Assembly (NCBI RefSeq): GCF_003947415.1
Contig: NZ_QHKL01000002.1
Span: 496,001 to 560,000 of the forward strand
Direction: 5' to 3'
Source: Amycolatopsis sp. WAC 01376
GTDB lineage: Bacteria; Actinomycetota; Actinomycetes; Mycobacteriales; Pseudonocardiaceae
DNA: 64,000 nucleotides
In this document: positions 1 to 9,558 of the stretch, piece by piece
Position numbering within the stretch: position 1 is the stretch's first letter
How the letters are laid out: each line of letters starts with the position of its first letter
Program-made: the position numbers and the translations under genes
Notes under the pieces: model-generated
Databases searched by the model: none
What the model saw: the letters and a program-made list of their open reading frames with translations, nothing else
What the model was told of the DNA's origin: nothing

Positions 1-749
1 CTTGGGGTAGCAGGTTTCCCGGCGTGACCGTGCGGGACCAGGTCGGCGCCGAAACCGTCCTCGCCGACACGCTGGGCATCGGCCGGTGGGCCGCGGTGGC
101 AGGCGGATCCATGGGCGGGATGCGCGCGCTGGAATGGGCGGTGAGCGCGCCGGACCGGGTCGAGGCGCTGCTCGTCCTCGCGTCGACGGCGCAGGCGTCG
201 GCCGACCAGATCGCCTGGGCGGCGCCGCAACTGCACGCCATCCGCGCCGATCCGGGCTGGCACGGCGGCGACTATCACGACGTCCCGGGCGGCGGCCCGG
301 ACGCCGGTCTCGGCATCGCACGCCGCATCGCGCACGCGACCTACCGCAGCGAAACCGAACTGTCGCAGCGCTTCGGACGTCGCCACCAAGACGGTGAAGA
401 CCCCTTGCGCGGAGGGCGGTTCGCCGTCGAGTCCTATTTGGATCATCACGCCGGGAAGCTTTCCCGCCGGTTCGACGCCGGCAGTTACGTGGTGCTCACC
501 GAATCGATGAACACGCACGACGTCGGCCGCGGGCGGTTCGGCGCCGCGCTCGGGCTCGGCCGGATCACCGCGCGCACCGTCGCGGCCGGGGTGGACAGTG
601 ACCGGCTCTACCCGCTGTACCAGTCGCGGGCCATCGCGGACGGGATCGACGGGGCGGAGTTCGCCGTCATCGCCTCGCCTTACGGGCACGACTCGTTCCT
701 GATCGAGACCGAGCAGATCGGGCGGCTGGTGAAACTCCTGCTCGATTAG
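1..749 (+). CDS. metX: Homoserine O-acetyltransferase-family alpha/beta hydrolase, 5' end cut by window edge
   Basis: The reading frame is open from base 3 (W-G-S-R-F-P..TVRDQV), so the start lies outside the window and the GTG at 24 is internal. The visible 248 residues hold the MetX features: TVRDQV, the nucleophile elbow GGSMGG, a late Asp (GVDSDRLYP) and the catalytic His (YGHDSFL) near the C-terminus. Family members transfer an acetyl (sometimes succinyl) group from acyl-CoA to homoserine in methionine synthesis. Acetyl versus succinyl donor cannot be decided from this fragment. It is followed by a repeat-bearing intergenic region and a gene on the opposite strand. Confidence 0.9.
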   Translation, partial: WGSRFPGVTVRDQVGAETVLADTLGIGRWAAVAGGSMGGMRALEWAVSAPDRVEALLVLASTAQASADQIAWAAPQLHAIRADPGWHGGDYHDVPGGGPDAGLGIARRIAHATYRSETELSQRFGRRHQDGEDPLRGGRFAVESYLDHHAGKLSRRFDAGSYVVLTESMNTHDVGRGRFGAALGLGRITARTVAAGVDSDRLYPLYQSRAIADGIDGAEFAVIASPYGHDSFLIETEQIGRLVKLLLD

Positions 750-770
750 GCCGCGGTGACTCGCGATGCT

Positions 771-912
771 CAGCGTCCCGAATGCGACATCGGGAACCTG
801 GCCGGCTCCCGAAGCCGCTCAAGCTCGGCGACCAGTCGCCCCAAGCCGTCGGCAAGCATGTCGCGAAAGCCACTTTGGGGACATCAGACGTCGCGAGAGT
901 GGCTTTCGCGAC
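771..912. repeat. Intergenic palindromic repeat units (first copy)
   Basis: Two motifs follow metX. Bases 771-803 (AGCGTCCCGAATGCGACATC then GGGAACCTGGCC) are close to 41491-41522. Bases 860-874 and 898-912 are perfect 15-bp inverted arms, GTCGCGAAAGCCACT and its complement, with a 23-base loop. The same stem occurs with 17-bp arms at 41533-41585. The stems face convergent genes and could end transcription, but no T tract follows. They look like a dispersed noncoding repeat family. Confidence 0.7.
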
Positions 913-930
913 ACCCGGCGGAGCCAAGCC

Positions 931-1443
931 CTAGTCCGCGACGGCGTCCGAGATCCACGGTGCCACCGGCAGGTCCCGGTCCAGGCATTCCGCCGACAAC
1001 CGGATCGTCCAGCGCAGCGCCTGCAGCACCAGGCTGTCGACCTCGTCCGGCGCGGCGTTGGCGAGCGCGATCTCGACCTGTTCCTGCGCGGCCTCGCTGT
1101 TGCCGTGCACCTCGGCGAGCAGCGTGCGCACCGCCGTCCGCACGGGCGGGTCGGCCTGGTCGATCGAGACCTCTTCACCGTCCTCGTCGAACACCTGCAC
1201 CTTGACCGGCGCGCTCCCGCCGTCGCCGAGAGTGGACACCATGGCGCTGCATTCGCCGAACAGCATCATCACGAGCTCTTTGGTCTCTTCGGAGCGGGCC
1301 TGAGGCTCGACGGCGGTCGGCGAGAGCTCGTCGAGCGCCTCGGCGTCCTCCCCGAGGCTGATCGCCACGAGCGCACGCTGCGCCTTTTCGACGAGCCTCC
1401 GCTCGTACTCGCTCCTGTCCGGCTCCACGTGCCTATCAAACAC
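931..1443 (-). CDS. Hypothetical acidic protein, 170 aa
   Basis: I do not recognise the family. The protein is soluble, rich in Glu, Asp and Ala, with no signal peptide, membrane segment or catalytic motif. A central segment (KVQVFDEDGEEVSIDQ) looks like a short beta hairpin and the rest looks helical. The chosen start is GTG at 1443; a second GTG five codons in is possible, and neither has a strong ribosome site. Codon use matches the neighbours. It lies between the convergent metX and the tetR gene on the same strand. Confidence 0.6.
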   Translation of the reverse strand: MFDRHVEPDRSEYERRLVEKAQRALVAISLGEDAEALDELSPTAVEPQARSEETKELVMMLFGECSAMVSTLGDGGSAPVKVQVFDEDGEEVSIDQADPPVRTAVRTLLAEVHGNSEAAQEQVEIALANAAPDEVDSLVLQALRWTIRLSAECLDRDLPVAPWISDAVAD

Positions 1444-1485
1444 CAGAGGACGGAAAAGTGGGGATAGGCCGAAACCCGGACGTGG

Positions 1486-2076
1486 TCACTTCGCGGCGTG
1501 CAGTGCACCCAGCGCGAGACGGCAGAGCATCTCGGCCAGTTCGCTGTCACCGAGATGGCGGTTGTACGGCGTCGAGTTGATCAACCCGAAGACCGCGTGT
1601 GCCGCCGAGCGCGCCTGACGCTCGCCGATCCCGGGGACGGCGTCGCTGATCGCGCGCACCCAGACCTCGACGTACTGGCGCTGCAGGGCGCGGACCTGTT
1701 TGCGGTCACTGTCGGTGAGGTTGGCGAGGTTGCGTTCCTGCACGGTGATCAACGCGGGATGCGCGAGCGCGAAGTCGACGTGAAAATTCACCAGTGCATC
1801 GAGAACCTCGCCCGGCTCGTCCCGCTGGCTCGCCCTCGCCGTCCCGCCGTCGAGAAGATAGCGGCTGATCGAGTTCAGCATCTCGCCGAGAATGGCGTCC
1901 TTGCTGCGGAAATGCCGGTACAGCGCCGGGCCGGAGATGCCGACGGCCGCGCCGATGTCGTCGATGCCGACGCCGTGGAACCCGTGGTGGGCGAAGAGTT
2001 CGGCGGCGGCGGACATGATCTGTTCGCGCCTGTTCGCCTTCTCGCCGTTCACGAGTGGGGTGGGGTTCGCCGGCAT
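1486..2076 (-). CDS. TetR-family repressor, BkaR/LiuR type
   Basis: The 196-residue protein has a standard TetR HTH at about residues 16-62 (EQIMSAAAELFAHHGFHGVG, then IDDIGAAVGISGPALYRHF) and a helical ligand domain. A perfect palindrome 18 bp upstream of its start, with related sites before the carboxylase operon at 3186, suggests autoregulation and control of that operon. In mycobacteria a TetR regulator (BkaR, Rv2506) neighbours accD1-accA1-fadE19 and controls branched-chain keto acid breakdown, which fits this layout. The ligand is unknown; an acyl-CoA is an inference. Confidence 0.85.
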   Translation of the reverse strand: MPANPTPLVNGEKANRREQIMSAAAELFAHHGFHGVGIDDIGAAVGISGPALYRHFRSKDAILGEMLNSISRYLLDGGTARASQRDEPGEVLDALVNFHVDFALAHPALITVQERNLANLTDSDRKQVRALQRQYVEVWVRAISDAVPGIGERQARSAAHAVFGLINSTPYNRHLGDSELAEMLCRLALGALHAAK

Positions 2077-2094
2077 CTGGCCATATTAAGGCCG

Positions 2095-2116
2095 CGTGTT
2101 AGCGAGCGCTAACACG
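2095..2116. promoter_or_regulatory. Perfect palindromic operator of the TetR regulator
   Basis: Ten-base arms CGTGTTAGCG and CGCTAACACG flank a 2-base AG centre, 18 bp upstream of the tetR start. The core GTTAGCGAGCGCTAAC reappears in degenerate form twice before the carboxylase operon. The site is also upstream of the divergent SGNH hydrolase gene (start 2228), so that gene may belong to the same regulon. Confidence 0.8.
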
Positions 2117-2227
2117 TGGCCGTACTTCCAGCCTGGGCCAAGCGGGTTACCTGGGGAAATGACCCTTTTGCGTGTGGCTACCACCTGGTAATGCTGTGTC
2201 TCGTTAACTTGTCACGAAGGAGTGACC

Positions 2228-3037
2228 ATGGCCGTCCCTGCTCGGATCAAAGCTCTTTCCTTCACTCGTTCAGTCGCGGCCCTGGGGGTCGCTGTCCTTG
2301 CCACCTTCGGTCTCGCGGGCACCGCCCAAGCGGCGACCAACTACGTGGCGCTCGGTGACTCGTACTCGTCCGGCGTCGGTGCCGGCAGCTACGGGAACTC
2401 GGGCGACTGCATGCGCAGTGCCAACGCCTATCCCCAGCTGTGGGCCAACGCCCACGCCGGGACCACGTTCAAGTTCGCCGCGTGCTCGGGGGCGCGCACC
2501 GGCGACGTCCTCAACCAGATCGCGAACGTCACCTCCAGCACCACGCTGGTGACGGTCTCGGTCGGCGGCAACGACGCCGGGTTCGCCGACGTCATGACCA
2601 CCTGCACCACCGGCAGCGACCAGACCTGCATCAACCGGGTCAACACCGCGAAGACCTACGTGAACAACACACTTCCCGGGCTGCTGAACAACGTCTACAG
2701 CAAGATCAAGGCCAAGGCGCCCGGCGCGCAGCTGGTCGTGCTCGGATACCCGCGCTTCTACACGGTGCCGGGTTCGTGCTCGGTCGGGCTGAGCGACACC
2801 AAGCGCACGGCGATCAACTCGGGCTCCGACACGCTCGCGTCGGTGCTCTCTGCCCGCGCCGCCGCGAACGGCGCGAAGTTCGTCGACGTGCGGCCTGCCT
2901 TCACCGGGCACAACATCTGCTCGTCGGCCAACGATTACCTGCACAGCCTCACCTGGCCGATCGTGAACTCGTACCACCCGACGGCCACCGGTCAGCGGGG
3001 CGGCTACTACAACCCGCTGGTCTCCGCGATCGGCTGA
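2228..3037 (+). CDS. Secreted SGNH-family esterase/lipase
   Basis: The 269-residue enzyme starts at ATG 2228, five bases after GAAGGAG; an in-frame GTG at 2222 lies inside that ribosome site. Residues 1-36 form a signal peptide with likely cleavage after GTAQA. SGNH blocks are clear: GDSYSSG (nucleophile Ser), the Gly of block II, GGND (oxyanion Asn) and SYHPTATGQ (catalytic His). Six Cys residues match the three disulfides of the Streptomyces esterase/lipase group. It probably hydrolyses esters or lipids outside the cell. It sits between tetR and the operon tetR is predicted to control. Confidence 0.9.
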   Translation: MAVPARIKALSFTRSVAALGVAVLATFGLAGTAQAATNYVALGDSYSSGVGAGSYGNSGDCMRSANAYPQLWANAHAGTTFKFAACSGARTGDVLNQIANVTSSTTLVTVSVGGNDAGFADVMTTCTTGSDQTCINRVNTAKTYVNNTLPGLLNNVYSKIKAKAPGAQLVVLGYPRFYTVPGSCSVGLSDTKRTAINSGSDTLASVLSARAAANGAKFVDVRPAFTGHNICSSANDYLHSLTWPIVNSYHPTATGQRGGYYNPLVSAIG

Positions 3038-3044
3038 TCGTTTC

Positions 3045-3099
3045 GCGCGTGAAGGCCCCCTTCCCTCGGGTCAGCCGAGGGAAGGGGGCCTTCACGCGC
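3045..3099. terminator. Perfect 25-bp stem hairpin after the SGNH gene
   Basis: Arms 3045-3069 and 3075-3099 are perfect complements with a GTCAG loop. The stem contains GTGAAGGCCCCCTT, the core also found in the hairpins at 20437, 41337 and 58649. It lies 7 bp after the stop codon. No clear T tract follows, so it is a hairpin-only terminator or a repeat element used as one. Confidence 0.75.
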
Positions 3100-3125
3100 T
3101 TCGAGGAGTGCGGTGGACAGAGCGG

Positions 3126-3169
3126 GTTAGCAGGCGTTAACCTACGAGGGCAAGTTAACGACGGCTAAC
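3126..3169. promoter_or_regulatory. Two TetR operator-like sites before the carboxylase operon
   Basis: Site 1 (3126-3141) is GTTAGCAGGCGTTAAC and site 2 (3154-3169) is GTTAACGACGGCTAAC. Both resemble the perfect palindrome at 2095-2116 (core GTTAGCGAGCGCTAAC). Their starts are 28 bp apart, and site 2 ends 16 bp before the start codon at 3186. A repressor bound here would cover the promoter or the ribosome site. Confidence 0.75.
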
Positions 3170-3185
3170 TTGGCGACGAGGAGCC

Positions 3186-4799
3186 ATGGACACACCCGTA
3201 CTGAGCACTTCGGCCGATCCGGGCAGCGACGAGTACGCCCGCAGCGTCACCTCCCACGCCGAGCTGGTCGAAGACCTGCGCAAGCGGCTCGCCGCCGCCC
3301 GGCTCGGGGGCACGGAGAAATCCCGCACCCGCCACGTCGAGCGGGGCAAACTCCTGCCACGCGACCGGGTCGACACCCTCCTCGACCCGGGTTCGCCGTT
3401 CCTGGAGCTGTCCCCGCTGGCCGCCACCGGACTGTACGACGACGAAGCGCCTTCGGCCGGGATCATCACCGGGATCGGGCGGGTCTCCGGCCGCGAATGC
3501 GTGATCGTCGCCAACGACGCCACGGTCAAGGGCGGCACCTACTACCCGATGACCGTCAAGAAGCACCTGCGCGCGCAAGAGGTCGCGCTCCACAACAATC
3601 TGCCGTGCGTCTACCTGGTGGACTCCGGCGGCGCGTTCCTGCCGAGGCAGGACGAGGTCTTCCCGGATCGTGAGCACTTCGGCCGGATCTTCTACAACCA
3701 GGCCACGATGTCCGCCCGCGGCATCCCGCAGATCGCCGCGGTGCTCGGCTCCTGCACGGCGGGCGGCGCGTACGTCCCCGCGATGAGCGACGAAGCGGTC
3801 ATCGTGCGGAACCAGGGCACCATCTTCCTCGGCGGCCCGCCGCTGGTGAAGGCCGCGACCGGTGAGGTCGTCACGGCCGAGGAACTCGGCGGCGGCGACG
3901 TCCACTCGCGCCAGTCCGGCGTCACCGACCACCTGGCCGAGGACGACGCCGATGCCCTGCGCATCGTTCGCTCGATCGTGTCGACTTTGGGCCCGCGGAC
4001 GCCACGCCCGTGGGACGTCCTCCCGACGGAGGCCCCGGCCGCCGACCCGAACGAGTTGTACGGCGTCGTCCCGACCGACCCGCGCCTGCCCTACGACGTC
4101 CGCGAGGTCATCGCGAGGATCGTCGACGGCAGCCGGTTCGGCGAGTTCAAGAAGGAGTACGGCTCGACGCTGGTCACCGGGTTCGCCAGAATCCACGGCC
4201 ACCCCGTCGGCATCATCGCGAACAACGGCGTGCTGTTCGCCGAGTCCGCGATGAAGGGCGCGCACTTCATCGAGCTGTGCGACAAACGCTCGATCCCGCT
4301 GCTGTTCCTGCAGAACATCAGCGGCTTCATGGTCGGCCGCGCCTACGAGGCGGGCGGCATCGCCAAACACGGCGCGAAAATGGTCACCGCGGTGGCGTGC
4401 GCGCGCGTGCCGAAGCTGACCGTCGTCATCGGCGGCTCGTTCGGCGCCGGCAACTATTCGATGTGCGGTCGCGCGTACTCGCCGCGGTTCCTGTGGATGT
4501 GGCCGAACGCGCGGATCTCGGTGATGGGCGGCGAGCAGGCGGCGTCGGTGCTGTCCACCGTCCGGCGGGACGCCATCGAGGCCCGCGGCGGCGACTGGTC
4601 CGCCGAGGACGAAGAGGCGTTCAAGGATCCGATCCGCGAGCAGTACGAGGCGCAGGGCAGCCCGTACTACTCGACGGCGCGGCTGTGGGACGACGGCGTG
4701 ATCGATCCGGCGGACACCCGCACGGTGCTCGGCCTCGCGCTGTCCGCGGCGGCCAACGCGCCCTTGTCCGATGTCAACTACGGCGTCTTCAGGATGTGA
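3186..4799 (+). CDS. accD1: Acyl-CoA carboxylase beta subunit, probably methylcrotonyl-CoA carboxylase
   Basis: The 537-residue carboxyltransferase moves CO2 from biotin to an acyl-CoA. The N- and C-terminal crotonase-like halves are complete, with acyl-CoA and biotin pocket glycines ([43 protein letters not shown]). The C-terminus NYGVFRM resembles the ending of methylcrotonyl-CoA carboxylase beta chains and favours the leucine pathway over propionyl-CoA. The start ATG follows GAGGAG. The biotin carboxylase gene starts 2 bases after the stop, so the two are translated together. Confidence 0.92.
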   Translation: MDTPVLSTSADPGSDEYARSVTSHAELVEDLRKRLAAARLGGTEKSRTRHVERGKLLPRDRVDTLLDPGSPFLELSPLAATGLYDDEAPSAGIITGIGRVSGRECVIVANDATVKGGTYYPMTVKKHLRAQEVALHNNLPCVYLVDSGGAFLPRQDEVFPDREHFGRIFYNQATMSARGIPQIAAVLGSCTAGGAYVPAMSDEAVIVRNQGTIFLGGPPLVKAATGEVVTAEELGGGDVHSRQSGVTDHLAEDDADALRIVRSIVSTLGPRTPRPWDVLPTEAPAADPNELYGVVPTDPRLPYDVREVIARIVDGSRFGEFKKEYGSTLVTGFARIHGHPVGIIANNGVLFAESAMKGAHFIELCDKRSIPLLFLQNISGFMVGRAYEAGGIAKHGAKMVTAVACARVPKLTVVIGGSFGAGNYSMCGRAYSPRFLWMWPNARISVMGGEQAASVLSTVRRDAIEARGGDWSAEDEEAFKDPIREQYEAQGSPYYSTARLWDDGVIDPADTRTVLGLALSAAANAPLSDVNYGVFRM

Positions 4800-4801
4800 G
4801 C

Positions 4802-6787
4802 ATGTTCGACACGGTTCTGGTCGCCAACCGCGGGGAGATCGCCGTCCGCGTGATCCGCTCGCTGCAGGGGCTCGGCATCCGTTCGGTCGCGGTGTACAGC
4901 GACGCGGACGCCGACGCCCGGCATGTCCGGGAGGCGCACACCGCGGTCCGCATCGGCCCGGCCGAAGCGGCGAAAAGCTATCTGTCCATCCCGGCGATCG
5001 TCCGGGCGGCGCTCGACACGGGCGCGCAGGCGGTCCATCCCGGCTACGGCTTCCTCGCGGAGAACGCGGAATTCGCCCGCGCCTGCGCCGAGGCGGGTCT
5101 GGTCTTCATCGGCCCTCCGGTCGCGGCGATCGACGCCATGGGCGACAAGATCCGCGCCAAGGCGACGGTGTCCGAGGCCGGTGTCCCGGTGGTGCCCGGA
5201 GCGTCCGATATGGACATTCCGGAAGGCGGTTTCGCCGCCGCCGCGGAGAAGGTCGGGTTCCCGCTGCTGATCAAGCCGTCCGCCGGTGGAGGCGGCAAGG
5301 GGATGCGGCTGGTCAACGAACTGTCCGAAGTGGACGCGGCCGTCGAATCCGCCCGCCGTGAGGCCAAGGGTTCCTTCGGTGACGACACGCTGCTCATGGA
5401 GCGGTTCGTCACCACGCCGCGCCATATCGAGATCCAGGTGCTCGCCGACACTCACGGCAACGTGATCCACCTCGGTGAGCGTGAATGCAGCCTGCAACGG
5501 CGGCACCAGAAGATCATCGAAGAAGCGCCGTCCGTGCTCCTCGACGAAGCCACGCGCGCGAAGATGGGCGCGTCCGCGGTCGAGGCCGCGCGCTCGGTGG
5601 GCTATGTCGGCGCGGGGACGGTCGAGTTCATCGTGTCGGCCACCGCGCCCGACGAGTTCTTCTTCATGGAGATGAACACCCGCCTGCAGGTCGAGCATCC
5701 GGTGACCGAACTCGTGACCGGGCTCGACCTCGTCGAGTGGCAGGTCAAGATCGCCGCCGGTGCCGTGCTCACCGTGTCGCAGGACGACGTCCGGCTCGAC
5801 GGCCACGCCATCGAAGCCCGCGTCTACGCCGAAGACCCCGCTCGCGGCTTCATCCCGACGGGTGGGACCGTGCTCGCGGTCCGCGAACCGTCCGGCGAGG
5901 GCGTGCGCGTCGACTCGTGGATGAACGAAGGCGCGGTCATCGGCTCGAACTACGACCCGATGCTGGCCAAGGTCATCGCCTGGGGCCCGGACCGCGCGGC
6001 CGCGTTGCACCGGCTCGACCTGGCGCTCGCGGACACCGCGTTGCTCGGCGTCGGCACGAACATCGCCTTCCTCCGCGGGCTCCTCGCCGACGGCGACGTC
6101 CGCGACGGCAAGCTCGACACCGGTCTCGTCGATCGCCAGCTGTCCACTTTGGTCTCCGAAGAAGTACCGCCGGAATTCTTCGTGGCGGCGGCGCTCGACA
6201 GGCTGCTTTCCTTGCAGCCGCAGGGTTCCGTCGTCGATCCGTGGGATGTTCCCGACGGCTGGCGGCTCGGCGCCTCCGGCGGTATCGACTTCGCGCTGAA
6301 GTCGGGAAGCTCCGAAGTCGTCGTGCGGGTGCAGGGCACTCCGGCGAACGCGCTCGTCAGTGTTGACGGAGGCGAGCCCATGCGGGTTTCCGCGCGACGC
6401 GAGGGGGATCTGCTGGAAGTCCGGCATCCCACCGGTTTCCACCGGTACCGGCACGCCGTCGGGACCGGAAGGACCGTGTGGCTCGCGCGTGACGGTCACA
6501 GCTTCGCGATCGGCGAGCGCGAAAGGCTGCGTTCGGCCGCCGGCGCCGCGGGTGGCGCCGGACCGGTCACCAGCCCGATGCCCGGAACCGTGCTGGTGGT
6601 CAAGGCCGCGGCCGGTGACGTGGTGAGCGCCGGGACGCCGCTCGTGGTCGTCGAGGCGATGAAGATGGAGCACACGATCACCGCGCCGATCGACGGCGTG
6701 GTCAGCGAACTCCCCGTCCGGGTGGGCCAACAGGTCGCGCTGGACGAGACGGTAGCCGTTGTGACACCCCAAAAGGATGGACAATGA
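4802..6787 (+). CDS. accA1: Acyl-CoA carboxylase alpha subunit (biotin carboxylase with biotin carrier)
   Basis: The 661-residue protein starts at ATG 4802, although the frame is open much further upstream inside accD1. It has a biotin carboxylase N domain ([14 protein letters not shown] at the start), ATP-grasp with the glycine loop [11 protein letters not shown], the HIEIQVL and [14 protein letters not shown] motifs, a C domain (about 335-440), a linker, and a C-terminal biotinyl domain. The biotin motif is VEAMKMEH, with Lys at about residue 621. It carboxylates its own biotin using ATP and bicarbonate and passes CO2 to the beta subunit. The stop overlaps the next start by 4 bp. Confidence 0.95.
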   Translation: MFDTVLVANRGEIAVRVIRSLQGLGIRSVAVYSDADADARHVREAHTAVRIGPAEAAKSYLSIPAIVRAALDTGAQAVHPGYGFLAENAEFARACAEAGLVFIGPPVAAIDAMGDKIRAKATVSEAGVPVVPGASDMDIPEGGFAAAAEKVGFPLLIKPSAGGGGKGMRLVNELSEVDAAVESARREAKGSFGDDTLLMERFVTTPRHIEIQVLADTHGNVIHLGERECSLQRRHQKIIEEAPSVLLDEATRAKMGASAVEAARSVGYVGAGTVEFIVSATAPDEFFFMEMNTRLQVEHPVTELVTGLDLVEWQVKIAAGAVLTVSQDDVRLDGHAIEARVYAEDPARGFIPTGGTVLAVREPSGEGVRVDSWMNEGAVIGSNYDPMLAKVIAWGPDRAAALHRLDLALADTALLGVGTNIAFLRGLLADGDVRDGKLDTGLVDRQLSTLVSEEVPPEFFVAAALDRLLSLQPQGSVVDPWDVPDGWRLGASGGIDFALKSGSSEVVVRVQGTPANALVSVDGGEPMRVSARREGDLLEVRHPTGFHRYRHAVGTGRTVWLARDGHSFAIGERERLRSAAGAAGGAGPVTSPMPGTVLVVKAAAGDVVSAGTPLVVVEAMKMEHTITAPIDGVVSELPVRVGQQVALDETVAVVTPQKDGQ

Positions 6788-7938
6788 TCGACTTCCGACT
6801 GGATGACGAGTACGAGGCGCTGCGCAAGACGGTCGAGGAATTCGCGCGCTCCGAGGTCGCCCCGGTCATCGGCGACCTCTACGAGCGGGAGGAATTCCCG
6901 TACGAGATCGTCGCGAAGATGGCCGAGATGGGCCTGTTCGGCCTGCCCTTCCCCGAGGAGTACGGCGGCATGGGCGGCGACTACTTCGCGCTCTGCCTGA
7001 CCTTGGAGGAACTGGCGCGCGTCGATTCCTCGGTCGCGATCACCGTCGAGGCCGGTGTTTCCCTCGGCGCCATGCCGATCCACCGGTTCGGCACCGAGGA
7101 GCAGAAGCAGAAGTGGCTCCCGGAGTTGTGTGCCGGCACCGCGCTCGGCGCCTTCGGGCTCACCGAACCCGGCGGCGGTTCGGACGCGGGCGCCACCCGC
7201 ACGCGCGCGAAACTCGACGGCGACACCTGGGTGATCAACGGCAGCAAGTCGTTCATCACCAACTCCGGCACCGACATCACGAAACTGGTCACGGTCACCG
7301 CCGTCACCGACGTGAAGGAGAACGGCCGCAAGGAGATCTCGGCGATCATCGTGCCGTCCGGCACACCGGGCTTCGCCGTCGCGCCGAAGTACTCCAAGGT
7401 CGGCTGGAACTGCTCGGACACGCACGAGCTCTCGTTCGACGACGTCCGCGTCCCGGCCGAGAACCTGGTCGGGGAACGCGGCCGCGGTTACGCCCAGTTC
7501 CTGTCCATTTTGGACGAAGGCCGGGTCGCGATCGCCGCGCTGAGCGTCGGGCTCGCGCAGGGCTGCGTCGACGAATGCCTGCGGTATGTCAAGGAACGCG
7601 AGGCGTTCGGGCACAAGATCGGTGAATACCAGGCGATCCAGTTCAAGATCGCCGACATGGAGGTGCGCACGCACACCGCGAGGCTGGCGTATTACGCGGC
7701 GGCGTCGAAGATGCTGCGCGGTGAGCCCTTCAAGAAGGAGGCATCGATCGCGAAGCTCGTCGCGTCGAACGCCGCCATGGACAACGCGCGCGAGGCGACG
7801 CAGATCTTCGGCGGGTACGGCTTCATGAACGAGTTCCCGGTGAGCCGGTTCTACCGGGACGCGAAGATCCTGGAGATCGGGGAGGGGACTTCGGAGGTGC
7901 AGCGGATGCTGATCGCACGGCACCTCGGCGTCGTCTGA
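6784..7938 (+). CDS. Acyl-CoA dehydrogenase, probably isovaleryl/branched-chain type
   Basis: The 384-residue flavoprotein has the standard acyl-CoA dehydrogenase folds: helical N domain, beta middle domain ([31 protein letters not shown]) and helical C domain ([22 protein letters not shown]). The late segment [15 protein letters not shown] has Glu at the usual catalytic position. It overlaps the biotin carboxylase stop by 4 bp (ATGA). The carboxylase-dehydrogenase set matches leucine breakdown, isovaleryl-CoA to 3-methylcrotonyl-CoA to 3-methylglutaconyl-CoA; the equivalent mycobacterial gene is fadE19. The hydratase and lyase of that pathway are not in this stretch. Confidence 0.9.
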   Translation: MIDFRLDDEYEALRKTVEEFARSEVAPVIGDLYEREEFPYEIVAKMAEMGLFGLPFPEEYGGMGGDYFALCLTLEELARVDSSVAITVEAGVSLGAMPIHRFGTEEQKQKWLPELCAGTALGAFGLTEPGGGSDAGATRTRAKLDGDTWVINGSKSFITNSGTDITKLVTVTAVTDVKENGRKEISAIIVPSGTPGFAVAPKYSKVGWNCSDTHELSFDDVRVPAENLVGERGRGYAQFLSILDEGRVAIAALSVGLAQGCVDECLRYVKEREAFGHKIGEYQAIQFKIADMEVRTHTARLAYYAAASKMLRGEPFKKEASIAKLVASNAAMDNAREATQIFGGYGFMNEFPVSRFYRDAKILEIGEGTSEVQRMLIARHLGVV

Positions 7939-7984
7939 CCCGACAGAACACCCGCGCGTCCTCATGATGTTGTAGAACGGAAGC

Positions 7985-8491
7985 ATGAGCGATTTCGTCA
8001 TCCGCAAGGGTGGTTCTGGGGATTTCCAAACGCTGCTGGACATGTTCGACGAGGCTGTCGCGTGGCTGGCCGAACGCGGCAGCGCGGGGCAGTGGGGGAC
8101 CGAGCCGTGGTCCACGATCCCGAAGCGGATCGAGCGGGTGCGCGGGATGGCCGACGGGCCCGGGCTGTACATCGCCGAGGTCGACGGCCAGGCGGCCGGG
8201 GCGACCATCTTCGGTGACCGTTTTCCGCACGTTTCGCCGGTCGACGAGCCGGAGATCTACCTCGGCCTGCTGTTGACCTCGCGCCGGTTCGCGGGTCACC
8301 GGGTCGGCTCGCGGCTGATCGAGTTCGCGCTGGCCGAGGCGCGGGAACGCGGCATCGGGCTGGTGCGGGTCGACTGCTGGGCCGGCGGCGACGGCGACCT
8401 TCAGCGTTACTACGAGAGCCAGGGCTTCAAGCCGACGGAACGTTTCGACGTCAAGGGCTGGATCGGGCAGGTGTTCGAGCAGCGCCCGTAG
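7985..8491 (+). CDS. GNAT-family N-acetyltransferase
   Basis: The 168-residue protein has one GNAT domain. The acetyl-CoA binding signature is SRRFAGHRVGSRLIEFALAE at about residues 98-117, followed by VDCWAGGDGDLQRYYESQGF typical of the C-terminal half. The acceptor cannot be predicted. It follows the leucine operon after 46 bp and may be read through from it, but it has its own weak ribosome site (GGAAGC). Confidence 0.8.
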   Translation: MSDFVIRKGGSGDFQTLLDMFDEAVAWLAERGSAGQWGTEPWSTIPKRIERVRGMADGPGLYIAEVDGQAAGATIFGDRFPHVSPVDEPEIYLGLLLTSRRFAGHRVGSRLIEFALAEARERGIGLVRVDCWAGGDGDLQRYYESQGFKPTERFDVKGWIGQVFEQRP

Positions 8492-8577
8492 GACTGGCGT
8501 CCGCGCGGCTTCCGGTGCACCATAGTTGACACATCGCCAACAGTGCCCCGGACAGCGAAGTCGCAGAGGAGACCGGC

Positions 8578-9441
8578 ATGGCCAAGCGTGAACGTTCCCT
8601 GGCAGGCAAGGTCGTCGTGATCACCGGAGCGGCGCAGGGCATCGGGGCCAGTACCGCGACGGCGCTGTCCCGGCTCGGCGCCAAGGTGGTCATCGGCGAC
8701 CTGGACCAGGTCCTCGCCGAGAAGACCGCCGCCGAACTGGGCGCGGAGGCGCTGCCGCTCGACGTCACCGACACGCGCGGTTTCACCGAGTTCCTCGACG
8801 AGGACGGGCGGCGCGTCGGCCCGATCGACGTGCTGATCAACAACGCGGGCATCATGCCGCTCGCGCCGCTCGAAGAAGAGGACGACGCGGCGACCCGCAG
8901 GCTGCTCGAGATCAACCTGCACGCGGTCATCCACGGCACCAGGGAAGCCGTGAAGCGGATGCGCCCGCGTGGCACCGGCCACATCGTCAACATCGCGTCG
9001 ATGGCGGGCAAGGCAGGCTTCCCCGGCGCCGCCACCTACTGCGCGACGAAACACGCCGTCGTCGGGTTGTCGGAATCGGTACATCTGGAATTGCACGGAA
9101 CGGGCGTGCTGGTCTCCTGCGTGATGCCCGCGGTGGTCCGCACGGAACTGGCCAGCGGGCTCGGCGAGGCGAAGTTCTTCAAGTCGGTGCAGCCGGAAGA
9201 TGTGGCGCACGCCATTGTCGATGCGTTACGCCGTCCCAAGTTCGACGTCTTCGTTCCCGCATCGCTGGACGCCATGGGCAGGATCACACGGCTGCTTCCA
9301 CGCCGCCTCGGCGAGGGACTGCTCCGCGCGCTCGGCGGCGACAAGATCCTGTCCTCCGCAACGCATTCCAGTGCTCGCGCGGAGTACGAATCGCGTGCCG
9401 CGCGGAGTGCTCCGGCGGCGGAAAAGGACGCCGATTCTTAA
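8578..9441 (+). CDS. Short-chain dehydrogenase/reductase
   Basis: The 287-residue classical SDR has the dinucleotide motif TGAAQGIG at about residues 16-23, NNAG, a catalytic Ser in NIASMAG and the YCATK active site. AGAGGAG precedes the start. A C-terminal extension of about 40 residues past the usual SDR end has several Arg residues and could contact membrane or a partner. The substrate is unknown; Asp in IGDLDQ after the second strand favours NAD over NADP. It precedes a PHA-synthase-like gene, which could point to a lipid or polyester substrate. Confidence 0.85.
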   Translation: MAKRERSLAGKVVVITGAAQGIGASTATALSRLGAKVVIGDLDQVLAEKTAAELGAEALPLDVTDTRGFTEFLDEDGRRVGPIDVLINNAGIMPLAPLEEEDDAATRRLLEINLHAVIHGTREAVKRMRPRGTGHIVNIASMAGKAGFPGAATYCATKHAVVGLSESVHLELHGTGVLVSCVMPAVVRTELASGLGEAKFFKSVQPEDVAHAIVDALRRPKFDVFVPASLDAMGRITRLLPRRLGEGLLRALGGDKILSSATHSSARAEYESRAARSAPAAEKDADS

Positions 9442-9558
9442 CTCGTACGGCCTAGCAACTGTCCGAAATGGACGCCCTGTGGCGGCCGGGGTGTTGAGTC
9501 GTGCGCTCCCAAGCGGCAAGATTACGTCTTACCGCGTTGATTCCTCAGGAGGCACACC

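Noticed and set aside
4010..4801. N-terminal extension of the biotin carboxylase frame
   Set aside because: It runs inside accD1 in another frame with Arg-rich nonsense sequence; the real protein starts [12 protein letters not shown] at 4802.
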